Part shown: in pieces, positions 7,431-13,992 of the stretch
How positions within the stretch are numbered: the stretch's first letter is position 1
How the letters are laid out: the number at the start of each line of letters is the position of its first letter
From: an uncultured Gammaproteobacteria bacterium
GTDB taxonomy: Bacteria > Pseudomonadota > Gammaproteobacteria > UBA9214
Assembly: GCA_905480065.1 (NCBI GenBank)
Contig: CAJQOV010000123.1
Coordinates: forward strand, 1 to 18,695
Direction of reading: 5' to 3'
Length of the DNA: 18,695 nucleotides
Notes under the pieces: model-generated
Seen by the model: the letters and a program-made list of their open reading frames with translations, nothing else
Database searches by the model: none
Told to the model about the DNA's origin: nothing
Made by a program: the position numbers and the translations under genes

Positions 7431-8725
7431 GCCGCTTCCCCCTTCGAGGCAGCGCCGCCGACCAGGCAGCGCTTGTGGGTGATGTGATATTCGAATTCCT
7501 TGCGGAAGTGACGCAGGAATCCCTGCACCGGCCAGGCCGCCGCCTCACCGAATGCGCAGATCGTCTTGCCGGCGATCTGGTCAGCCGCGCTCAGCAGCAG
7601 GTCGAGGTCTTCCGGACGTCCCTGGCCTTCCTCGATGCGCTTGATGATGCGGTACATCCAGCCGGTTCCTTCACGACAGGGCGTGCATTGTCCGCAGGAT
7701 TCCGCGTAATAGAAACGCGACACCCGCATCGATGCCTTCACCATGCAGGTGGAATCATCCATGACGATCACGGCGCCGGACCCCAGCGCGGAGCCGGCCT
7801 TGGCCAGCGAATCGTAATCCATGTCGGTTTCCATGATGATGTCGGCAGGCAACACCGGCATGGAGGAACCGCCCGGAATTACCGCCTTGAGCTGGTGTCC
7901 GTCGCGTACGCCACCGGCCATTTCCAGCAACTCGCGGAACGGCGTGCCCATCGGCACCTCGAAATTACCCGGATTGTTGACGTGACCGGTCACAGAAAAG
8001 ATTTTCACGCCACCGTTGTTGGGCTTGCCGAGGTTCATGAACCATTCGCCGCCGTTGCGCATGATCGCCGGCACCGAGGCCAGTGTCTCTGTGTTGTTGA
8101 TCGTGGTCGGCCTGCCATACAGGCCAAAATTGGCCGGGAACGGCGGCTTGAAGCGCGGCTGGCCCTTCTTGCCTTCGAGCGACTCCAGTAACGCGGTCTC
8201 CTCACCACAGATATAGGCGCCGGCACCGAGGTGACTGTAGCAATCGAAGTCCACACCGGATCCGTGAATATTGCGGCCCAGCAGGCCCGCCTCGTAGGCT
8301 TCCTTCAGCGCCTGCTCGAAGCGTTCGAATGGCTCGTGGTGAAACTCGCCACGCATGTAGTTGTAACCAACGGTTGCGCCCATTGCATAGCCGGCAATGG
8401 CCATGCCCTCCACCAGCGCATGCGGATTAAAGCGCAGGATGTCGCGGTCCTTGCAGGTTCCTGGCTCGGACTCATCGGAATTACAGACCACGTATTTCTG
8501 TACCGGTGCATTACGCGGCATGAAGCTCCATTTCAGCCCGGTCGGGAAACCGGCGCCTCCCCGACCACGCAGGCCGGAGGCCTTGACCGTTTCGATCACC
8601 TCCTCGCGCGGTGTCTGTTCGGCAAGAATTTTTTTCCATGCCTGGTAACCACCGAGTTTCAGGTAATTCTCCAGCGTCCATGGCTGGTCAAACTGCAGGG
8701 TGTCAAAACAGACCTGTACGCTCAT
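7427..8725 (-). CDS. nuoF: NADH-quinone oxidoreductase subunit F (NuoF), FMN and NADH binding
   Basis: Catalytic entry subunit that oxidises NADH through FMN and cluster N3. It has 432 residues. The Gly-rich nucleotide-binding segment GLRGRGGAGFPTGLKWSFM spans residues 51-69, followed by CNSDESEPGTCKDRDI at 81-96. GAGAYICGEETALLESLEGK (167-186) is the second FMN/NADH signature. The N3 ligands are C344, C347, C350 (ESCGQCTPCREGTGW) and C390 (KTICAFGEAAAWPV). The ATG lies 3 bases after the nuoE stop, and the TGA overlaps the nuoG start. No oddities are visible; length and all ligands match the family. Confidence 0.98.
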   Translation of the reverse strand: MSVQVCFDTLQFDQPWTLENYLKLGGYQAWKKILAEQTPREEVIETVKASGLRGRGGAGFPTGLKWSFMPRNAPVQKYVVCNSDESEPGTCKDRDILRFNPHALVEGMAIAGYAMGATVGYNYMRGEFHHEPFERFEQALKEAYEAGLLGRNIHGSGVDFDCYSHLGAGAYICGEETALLESLEGKKGQPRFKPPFPANFGLYGRPTTINNTETLASVPAIMRNGGEWFMNLGKPNNGGVKIFSVTGHVNNPGNFEVPMGTPFRELLEMAGGVRDGHQLKAVIPGGSSMPVLPADIIMETDMDYDSLAKAGSALGSGAVIVMDDSTCMVKASMRVSRFYYAESCGQCTPCREGTGWMYRIIKRIEEGQGRPEDLDLLLSAADQIAGKTICAFGEAAAWPVQGFLRHFRKEFEYHITHKRCLVGGAASKGEAA

Positions 8726-8728
8726 GCC

Positions 8729-9232
8729 TTACTCCAGCCCGTCCAGAATGGCATCGACCTTTTCCGGTGTCAGTTGCTCGTGATAGTGGCCGTTCACCGT
8801 CATCATCGGTCCGCCGGCACAGGCCGCCAGGCATTCTTCCTCGAGCTTGAGGGTGATGCGTCCGTCCGGCGTGGTGCCTCCCAGGGTAATGCCGAGCTTC
8901 TTTTCCACGTGTTCCACGATAGTCTCGGCCCCGCACAGCATGCAGGAGATGTTGGTGCAGATCGCCACCATGTTGCGGCCGACCGGCTCCAGTTCGATCA
9001 TGGAGTAAAAGGTGCAGACCTCGTACACCAGCACCGGCGGCATTTCCAGATACTCCGCCACGGCATCCATCAGCTCGCGGGTGACCCAGCCGCCGTTCTG
9101 TTCCTGTGCTGCCTGCAGCGCGCTCAGCACGGCCGACTTTTTCTGCTCCGGCGGATACTTTGCAAGCCACGCATCAATACGAGCACGGGTGGCCGACGTT
9201 AGCAGATCAGACTTGCGAGGCTGGGCATTCAT
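8729..9232 (-). CDS. nuoE: NADH-quinone oxidoreductase subunit E (NuoE), thioredoxin-like [2Fe-2S]
   Basis: NADH-module subunit of 167 residues that carries cluster N1a. The N-terminal half is helical (about residues 15-70). The second half is a thioredoxin-like fold. The four ligands are C92 and C97 (CTNISC) and C134 and C138 (CLAAC), matching the E. coli spacing for the first pair and the CxxxC form of the second. VYEVCTFYSMI just before them is also conserved. Its ATG shares a base with the nuoD stop (TGATG), so it is likely made by translational coupling. Confidence 0.98.
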   Translation of the reverse strand: MNAQPRKSDLLTSATRARIDAWLAKYPPEQKKSAVLSALQAAQEQNGGWVTRELMDAVAEYLEMPPVLVYEVCTFYSMIELEPVGRNMVAICTNISCMLCGAETIVEHVEKKLGITLGGTTPDGRITLKLEEECLAACAGGPMMTVNGHYHEQLTPEKVDAILDGLE

Positions 9233-10485
9233 CAGCGGTCAATCTCCCCGAACACGATATCCTGCGTACCGATCACGGCCACCACGTCGGCCAGCATGTG
9301 GCCACGGGTCATCTCGTCGATCGAAGACAAATGTGCGAAGCCCGGTGCACGCACCTTCAGGCGGTAGGGCTTGTTGGCACCATCAGACACCAGGTACACG
9401 CCCAACTCACCCTTCGGGTGTTCGATGGCCGCGTAGGCCTCGCCAGCCGGTACACAAAAGCCTTCCGTAAACAATTTGAAATGGTGAATCAGTGCTTCCA
9501 TGTCGGCCTTCATGGTTTCGCGACGTGGCGGCGCAAGCTTGTAATCATCCAGCATCACCGGGCCCGGATTGTTACGCAGCCACTCGACACACTGAAGGAT
9601 AATACTATTGGACTGGCGCATCTCCTCGATACGCACCAGATAGCGGTCGTAGCAGTCGCCGGTCGTTCCAACCGGAATGTCGAACTGTACGCGATCGTAG
9701 ACTTCATACGGCTGCTTCTTGCGCAGATCCCATTCCACGCCGGACCCGCGCAGCATCGGTCCGCTGAAGCCCAGCTGCATGGCCCGTTCCGGCGTGACTA
9801 CACCGATACCGACCGTGCGCTGTTTCCAGATGCGGTTGTCGGTCAGCAGGGTTTCATATTCATCCACGCAAGACGGGAAGCGCCGGGTGAACGCCTCGAT
9901 GAAATCGAGCAGTGAACCCTGGCGGTCTTCATTCTTGCGGCCGACTTGCTTCTGATTGTGCCACCGGGAGGCCTGGTACTGCGGCATTACTTCCGGCAGA
10001 TCACGGTATACACCGCCAGGACGGTAATAGGTCGCGTGCATGCGTGTGCCGGACACTGCCTCGTAGCAGTCCATCAGGTCTTCGCGCTCACGGAAGGCAT
10101 ACAGGAATACCGTCATGGCACCGATGTCGAGACCGTGCGCACCCAGCCACAGCAGGTGATTCAGGAGGCGGGTAATTTCGTCGAACATGACGCGGATGTA
10201 CTGCGCACGGATGGGTGCCTCGACACCGAGCAACCTTTCCATTGCCAGTACATAGCCGTGCTCGTTGCACATCATGGACACGTAATCAAGCCGGTCCATG
10301 TAACCGATACTCTGGTTGAATGGCTTGCTCTCGGCCAGTTTCTCGGTGCCACGGTGCAGCAAACCGATGTGCGGATCGGCGCGTTCGATTACCTCGCCAT
10401 CCATTTCCAGCACCAGTCGCAGCACACCGTGTGCAGCCGGGTGTTGCGGGCCGAAATTAAGCGTGTAGTTACGAATCTCCGGCAT
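9232..10485 (-). CDS. nuoD: NADH-quinone oxidoreductase subunit D (NuoD), 49-kDa subunit
   Basis: Quinone-site subunit of the connecting module, related to the large subunit of [NiFe] hydrogenases but without the metal site. It has 417 residues, the usual length for separate NuoD. MPEIRNYTLNFGPQHPAAHG is the canonical N-terminus; its histidine loop lines the quinone cavity. DRLDYVSMMCNEHGY holds the conserved quinone-binding tyrosine region. The end YRLKVRAPGFAHLSSIDEMT, then DVVAVIGTQDIVFGEIDR, is also canonical. The frame is open 27 codons further upstream, but that stretch overlaps nuoC and is not conserved. The ATG at 10485 is 4 bases after the nuoC stop and has GGAG upstream. nuoD is not fused to nuoC, unlike in E. 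coli. Confidence 0.98.
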   Translation of the reverse strand: MPEIRNYTLNFGPQHPAAHGVLRLVLEMDGEVIERADPHIGLLHRGTEKLAESKPFNQSIGYMDRLDYVSMMCNEHGYVLAMERLLGVEAPIRAQYIRVMFDEITRLLNHLLWLGAHGLDIGAMTVFLYAFREREDLMDCYEAVSGTRMHATYYRPGGVYRDLPEVMPQYQASRWHNQKQVGRKNEDRQGSLLDFIEAFTRRFPSCVDEYETLLTDNRIWKQRTVGIGVVTPERAMQLGFSGPMLRGSGVEWDLRKKQPYEVYDRVQFDIPVGTTGDCYDRYLVRIEEMRQSNSIILQCVEWLRNNPGPVMLDDYKLAPPRRETMKADMEALIHHFKLFTEGFCVPAGEAYAAIEHPKGELGVYLVSDGANKPYRLKVRAPGFAHLSSIDEMTRGHMLADVVAVIGTQDIVFGEIDR

Positions 10486-10489
10486 AGCT

Positions 10490-11242
10490 CTACTCCGCAG
10501 TCCCGGCAGCCGCTTCCGGCTCATCGACCGCCTGCATGAGATCGACTGATTCGACGCTGCCGGCACGAATCACCTTGGGTACCAGCACCCGCGGCTCGAT
10601 ACTGACCGGCTGGTAGATAACGCGTTTTTTCTCCGCGTCATATATCACTTCCACGTTACCGCTGAGCGGGAAATCCTTGCGGAACGGATGGCCGACAAAA
10701 CCGTAGTCAGTCAACAGACGGCGCAGGTCCGGATGCCCCTCGAACAGGATGCCGAACAGGTCGAATGCCTCGCGCTCGTACCAGTTGGCGCTGTTCCAGA
10801 TGTCGATCACGGACGGGATCACCGGCAGGTCATCATCGGGCGCAAATACCTTCAGGCGCAGGCGGTGGTTGTTGCTGATGGACAGCAGCTGATATACCGC
10901 GGCAAAACGGCGCGCGGAGCGTGGCCTTTCAAGCACCAGGTCAGTGGTGACCACACCCATGCGCCCGGCCGTGGCTGCCTCGACCGCGCGGCTGAAACCG
11001 GAACCGCTGGTTTCCTCTGTTGCCCATTCATCTTTGCCGAAATTCAGGTAATCGACGCCGCAGACATCCATCAATTGTTCAAATGCAAAGGCAGACTCGT
11101 CGCGCAGCGCGGTCGCCACTTCAATGAGGTCGGCACCTGCCACCCCAACGGTTACCTCGCCGACTGCGTCCACCACAGCGCAGAGCTTGTCGCCGAAGCG
11201 TTTCCGGATTTGCTCTGCGAGCTGTCGCGAATGTGCAGACAC
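10490..11242 (-). CDS. nuoC: NADH-quinone oxidoreductase subunit C (NuoC), 30-kDa subunit
   Basis: Structural subunit of the connecting module, 250 residues, with no cofactor. The diagnostic motif YEREAFDLFGILFEGHPDLR is followed by RLLTDYGFVGHPFRKDFPLSG, the signature of the 30-kDa family. The start is GTG at 11242 (SAHSRQLAEQIRKRF), 19 bases after the nuoB stop, with AAAAGG upstream. The C-terminal tail is short and rich in Glu/Ala (EPEAAAGTAE). The stop is TAG. Confidence 0.95.
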   Translation of the reverse strand: MSAHSRQLAEQIRKRFGDKLCAVVDAVGEVTVGVAGADLIEVATALRDESAFAFEQLMDVCGVDYLNFGKDEWATEETSGSGFSRAVEAATAGRMGVVTTDLVLERPRSARRFAAVYQLLSISNNHRLRLKVFAPDDDLPVIPSVIDIWNSANWYEREAFDLFGILFEGHPDLRRLLTDYGFVGHPFRKDFPLSGNVEVIYDAEKKRVIYQPVSIEPRVLVPKVIRAGSVESVDLMQAVDEPEAAAGTAE

Positions 11243-11261
11243 GGGTTTGGCCTTTTACGCC

Positions 11262-11738
11262 CTAGCGGGCAATGGTGTTGGTGCGTTTGATCTTGTTTTG
11301 CAGTTGTATTATGCCGTACAGCAATGCCTCTGCAGTCGGTGGACAACCGGGTATGTAAATATCCACCGGAACGATGCGGTCACAACCCCGCACCACGGAA
11401 TAGGAATAGTGATAGTAGCCGCCACCGTTGGCGCAGGAACCCATCGAGATCACCCAGCGCGGTTCCGCCATCTGGTCATATACCTTGCGCAGCGCCGGTG
11501 CCATCTTGTTGCACAGCGTGCCGGCAACGATCATGACGTCGGACTGGCGTGGACTGCCGCGGAATACGATACCAAACCGGTCCAGGTCGTAGCGGGAAGC
11601 ACCGGCCTGCATCATCTCGACCGCACAGCAGGCGAGCCCGAAGGTTACTGGCCACATGGAACCGGTACGCGCCCAATTGATCAGCGCGTCAGCCGAGGTA
11701 GTCACGAAGCCTTCCTTGAGTATGCCCTCGACACTCAT
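11262..11738 (-). CDS. nuoB: NADH-quinone oxidoreductase subunit B (NuoB), cluster N2
   Basis: Carries the terminal [4Fe-4S] cluster N2, which reduces quinone. It has 158 residues, the usual length. The N2 ligands are visible: tandem C37-C38 (GLACCAVEMM), C102 (GSCANGGGYY) and C132 (IPGCPP). WVISMGSCANGGGYYHYSYS and VDIYIPGCPPTAEALLYGI are the family signatures. The ATG at 11738 is 28 bases after the nuoA stop, with only a weak CGGA-type ribosome binding site. An overlapping ATG a few bases upstream is in another frame and stops at once. The stop is TAG. Confidence 0.98.
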   Translation of the reverse strand: MSVEGILKEGFVTTSADALINWARTGSMWPVTFGLACCAVEMMQAGASRYDLDRFGIVFRGSPRQSDVMIVAGTLCNKMAPALRKVYDQMAEPRWVISMGSCANGGGYYHYSYSVVRGCDRIVPVDIYIPGCPPTAEALLYGIIQLQNKIKRTNTIAR

Positions 11739-11766
11739 TGCAGCATGTTCCGTACTTTACTGGCAG

Positions 11767-12123
11767 CTATTCCCATTCCAGCGCACCTTTTTTCCATTCA
11801 TAAATGAAGCCAACAACCAGAATCGCGAGGAACAGCATCATTGCCAGAAAGCCGAAGGTACCTATGGAATCCAGCACTACGGCCCAGGGAAACAGGAAGG
11901 CAATCTCAAGGTCGAACAGGATAAACAGGATAGCGACCAGGTAGTAACGCACGTCAAAGCGCATGCGTGCATCCTCAAAGGCTTCAAAGCCGCACTCAAA
12001 CGGGGAATTCTTCTGGCTGTCCGGCTTGTGCGGAGCGAGCAGGAAACCCGCGATAACCGGCCCGACACCCACTGCAATTCCTATTGCAATGAAGATCAGG
12101 ATCGGCAGGTAATTTTCCAGCAT
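11767..12123 (-). CDS. nuoA: NADH-quinone oxidoreductase subunit A (NuoA)
   Basis: First gene of the complex I operon. It is an ND3-like membrane subunit of 118 residues with three transmembrane helices. The matrix-side loop between helices 1 and 2 contains the family signature KNSPFECGFEAFEDARMRFDVRYY (split here: KNSPFECGFEAF, then RMRFDVRYY), with the conserved cysteine near residue 45. Helix 2 follows as ILFILFDLEIAFLFPWAV, with the conserved Asp-Leu-Glu. The start at 12123 has GAGAGA upstream. A sigma-70-like promoter lies about 90-115 bases upstream. Confidence 0.98.
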   Translation of the reverse strand: MLENYLPILIFIAIGIAVGVGPVIAGFLLAPHKPDSQKNSPFECGFEAFEDARMRFDVRYYLVAILFILFDLEIAFLFPWAVVLDSIGTFGFLAMMLFLAILVVGFIYEWKKGALEWE

Positions 12124-12143
12124 CGTTTCTCTCTCGCCTGGCC

Positions 12144-12161
12144 GGGACCAACCATGGGCCC
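12144..12161 (-). other. Possible hairpin in the nuoA leader
   Basis: GGGCCCA-TGGT-TGGTCCC can pair with one mismatch in the 5' untranslated region, about 20 bases before the nuoA start and just ahead of its ribosome binding site. This may be chance in a GC-rich leader. Confidence 0.3.
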
Positions 12162-12210
12162 GCGCCTTGTTGGAATTCTTGACTGCGACAAGCGGTAAAA
12201 AAGAGGCTGC

Positions 12211-12239
12211 AGTCTAGGCTAGCACCGTACTAGTGTCAA
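12211..12239 (-). promoter_or_regulatory. Probable sigma-70 promoter of the nuo operon
   Basis: Minus strand: a perfect -35 TTGACA (12239-12234), a 17-base spacer, then a -10 TAGACT (12216-12211; 4 of 6 matches). It predicts a start near 12204 and a leader of about 80 bases before nuoA. It lies downstream of the tRNA/secG terminator, so nuo has its own promoter. Confidence 0.7.
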
Positions 12240-12248
12240 GTTGGACAA

Positions 12249-12267
12249 CATGATGATAATCATTATA
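12249..12267. promoter_or_regulatory. Candidate Fur box upstream of the nuo promoter
   Basis: On the plus strand CATGATGATAATCATTATA matches the 19-base E. coli Fur consensus GATAATGATAATCATTATC at 16 of 19 positions, around the palindrome ATGATAATCAT. It ends 9 bases upstream of the -35 element. On the minus strand it also covers a perfect TATAAT (12267-12262) that could be the -10 of a second promoter, although no good -35 is seen for that one. Confidence 0.6.
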
Positions 12268-12299
12268 TTTCAGTTAGTTACATGCGTTTTCTTGGGGTA

Positions 12300-12362
12300 T
12301 AAAAAATCAGCATACAAGGTCTCGAAGGCGCCCCGTACAGCTGGTTCGGAGGTACTGCTGAT
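12300..12362 (-). terminator. Probable intrinsic terminator after tRNA-Leu
   Basis: AATCAGCA begins at the last base of the tRNA CCA and is matched by TGCTGATT about 43 bases later, with three more pairs after a one-base bulge. A run of six T follows. The loop is long for an intrinsic terminator, so inner folding may contribute. It would separate the secG/tRNA transcript from nuo. Confidence 0.55.
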
Positions 12363-12447
12363 TGGTACCGATGGCCGGACTCGAACCGGCACGGCTTGCG
12401 CCACTACCCCCTCAAGATAGCGTGTCTACCAATTCCACCACATCGGC
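12363..12447 (-). tRNA. leuU: tRNA-Leu, anticodon GAG
   Basis: An 85-base class II tRNA with encoded CCA. The acceptor arm GCCGATG/CATCGGT has a G-U first pair, as in E. coli tRNA-Leu(GAG). The D arm contains AATTGGTAGACA. The anticodon stem CTATC/GGTAG holds loop TTGAGGG with GAG at 34-36. The long variable arm GGC-GCAA-GCC marks Leu. The T arm is GCCGG-TTCGAGT-CCGGC. It reads CUC/CUU codons. It sits 29 bases after secG, the same neighbour as leuU in E. coli, and is probably processed from a secG co-transcript or from a promoter close by. Confidence 0.97.
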
Positions 12448-12476
12448 AAGATTTTAATACTGGTTGTTACTGAGAG

Positions 12477-12908
12477 TTATTGAGGCAGGTCATTAACCAC
12501 TGGTTTTTCCGCACCAGTCGCAGGCGGAGCAGCCGGGGAATCGCCCGCCTTCACCGGTTGTCCGGCATCCTGCGCGGCAACGGGAGCCGTATCAGCGGGC
12601 GCCGGCTGTTCAGCGGTCTGTTGCTGCATTGACTGCTGCTCGATACGCTCGGCCAGGGTATTCACTTGCTTGGTACCTTCACGCACCAGCGGTGAGGCAA
12701 TGAGCAGGCAGTTGATGAAAAAAATCGCCGCGAGTATGGCGGTAGCGCGCGTAAAGAACGAACCGGAGCCACGTGCGCCAAACACGGTACCGGATGCGCC
12801 GCCACCAAAACCGACACCCATATCCGCGCCCTTGCCTTGCTGCAGCAACACCAGCGCGATGATACTTATTGAAATCAGGACCTGAATTGCCAGCAATATC
12901 GGAAACAT
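12477..12908 (-). CDS. secG: Preprotein translocase subunit SecG
   Basis: Small subunit of the SecYEG protein-conducting channel in the inner membrane. It has 143 residues, against 110 in E. coli. Transmembrane helix 1 is at about residues 3-22, followed by the cytosolic signature LLQQGKGADMGVGFGGGASG and FGARGSGSFFTRAT. Helix 2 is at about 56-72. The remaining half is a Gln/Ala/Pro-rich, probably disordered tail. It starts 26 bases after the tpiA stop with only a weak ribosome binding site (GGTAAG), and is probably in one transcript with tpiA and the downstream tRNA. Confidence 0.97.
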   Translation of the reverse strand: MFPILLAIQVLISISIIALVLLQQGKGADMGVGFGGGASGTVFGARGSGSFFTRATAILAAIFFINCLLIASPLVREGTKQVNTLAERIEQQSMQQQTAEQPAPADTAPVAAQDAGQPVKAGDSPAAPPATGAEKPVVNDLPQ

Positions 12909-12934
12909 AGGAGACTTACCGTAGTGTGTATGTA

Positions 12935-13690
12935 TCAGGCATTGGCTGCGACGCCAATGGCCAGGAAATCAGCAGGTTTCAGCGACGCACCGCCAATCAG
13001 GCCGCCATCGATATCCGGCATCGACAGCAGCTGTGCAGCATTACCCGCATTCATGCTGCCACCGTAGAGAATCCTTACCTTGTCCGCGACTGCCCGGTCA
13101 AAACCGGCCAGCTTGCCACGAATAAAGGCATGCACCTCCTGCGCCTGTTCCGGGCTGGCTGTTTTGCCGGTCCCGATTGCCCAGACCGGCTCATAGGCAA
13201 TTACCGCAGCTCCCAGTGCAGCGATCCCTTCGAGAGAAATCACTGCGTCCAGCTGACGGGCAACCACCTGTTCGGTAATACCTTCCTCGCGTTCTTCCAG
13301 CAATTCGCCAACACAGAGCACGGGGACCAGACCAGCCTTGCGTGCCGCGGCAAATTTGCGCGCGGTAAATGCATCGTTCTCGCCATACAGACTGCGCCGT
13401 TCCGAATGACCGACAATGGCATATTTACAGCCGATATCCGCCAGCATGCCCGGGGCCACTTCACCGGTGAATGCACCCGATTCCTGATCGCTCACATCCT
13501 GGGCACCGTAACTGACGGCACTGCCCTGCAGCATGGCGGCAACCTGGGGAATATAGACGTAGGGAGGACAAACCACCATCTCGGCAGTTGTCACGGCATC
13601 GATACCGGCCTTGATACCATCGACCAGGGCCGTGATGCTGTCAGTTGAGCCGTTCATCTTCCAGTTGCCGGCTACCAGTGGCTGACGCAT
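12935..13690 (-). CDS. tpiA: Triosephosphate isomerase (TpiA)
   Basis: Cytosolic TIM-barrel enzyme interconverting dihydroxyacetone phosphate and glyceraldehyde 3-phosphate in glycolysis and gluconeogenesis. It has 251 residues, the standard length. Catalytic residues are in place: K11 in GNWKMNG, H95 in VGHSERR, E167 in AYEPVWAIGTGKTA. The flexible loop 6 follows E167, and YGGSMN near residue 210 binds phosphate. The ATG at 13690 has AAGGA upstream. Placement between glmM and secG is common in gammaproteobacteria other than the enteric bacteria. It probably has its own promoter in the 302-base gap upstream. Confidence 0.98.
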   Translation of the reverse strand: MRQPLVAGNWKMNGSTDSITALVDGIKAGIDAVTTAEMVVCPPYVYIPQVAAMLQGSAVSYGAQDVSDQESGAFTGEVAPGMLADIGCKYAIVGHSERRSLYGENDAFTARKFAAARKAGLVPVLCVGELLEEREEGITEQVVARQLDAVISLEGIAALGAAVIAYEPVWAIGTGKTASPEQAQEVHAFIRGKLAGFDRAVADKVRILYGGSMNAGNAAQLLSMPDIDGGLIGGASLKPADFLAIGVAANA

Positions 13691-13719
13691 GGCGGAATCC
13701 TTATATTGAAGAACGGCGT

Positions 13720-13748
13720 AGCTTAGCGAGCCGGCCCGGGAAAATCAA
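13720..13748 (-). promoter_or_regulatory. Possible promoter of tpiA
   Basis: TTGATT (13748-13743; 4 of 6 matches to -35), a 17-base spacer and TAAGCT (13725-13720; 3 of 6 matches to -10) lie 30-58 bases before the tpiA start. The match is weak, but it sits in the only AT-richer part of the gap. Confidence 0.4.
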
Positions 13749-13820
13749 TTTTATCGGTAGTTTCTCTCACTCGTTCGGGAACACTACACTCGACTGCGAG
13801 CTGCGTTATGCACGGCACCG

Positions 13821-13849
13821 CAAAGCAAGCAGGCCGGCATTTGCCGGCC
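13821..13849 (-). terminator. GC-rich hairpin, possible weak terminator after glmM
   Basis: GGCCGGC-AAAT-GCCGGCC is a perfect 7-bp hairpin on the minus strand, followed by TGCTTGCTTTG. The T tract is poor and the site is about 140 bases past the glmM stop, so termination is uncertain. Confidence 0.4.
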
Positions 13850-13992
13850 CCGAATCGGGCAAATGCACTGTCAGCAGCCCGGGTGAACCGGCCGGATTGC
13901 ATGCTGCCGCGAGACCAGCCGGTTATGCGCCCCCGAATGGCCGGCAGCGGACGTATTGCAGCGCGGTTGGTAGCGATCAGACCGGTGTTCGC

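Larger units (their letters stand above)
13691..13992. other. 302-base gap between glmM and tpiA
   Basis: No open frame here resembles a protein. Reading on the minus strand, it holds GC-rich spacer after the glmM stop, a perfect GC-rich hairpin (13832-13849), and a possible tpiA promoter near 13720-13748. Nothing else is recognised. Confidence 0.6.

Noticed and set aside
10486..10566. NuoD with 27 extra N-terminal residues
   Set aside because: The extension overlaps the end of nuoC and has no family similarity; the ATG at 10485 with GGAG gives the canonical MPEIRNYTLNFGPQHP.
12070..12157. Short upstream open frame in the nuoA leader, starting at an ATG and overlapping the nuoA start
   Set aside because: No ribosome binding site, no conservation evidence, and part of a GC-rich hairpin; most likely chance.
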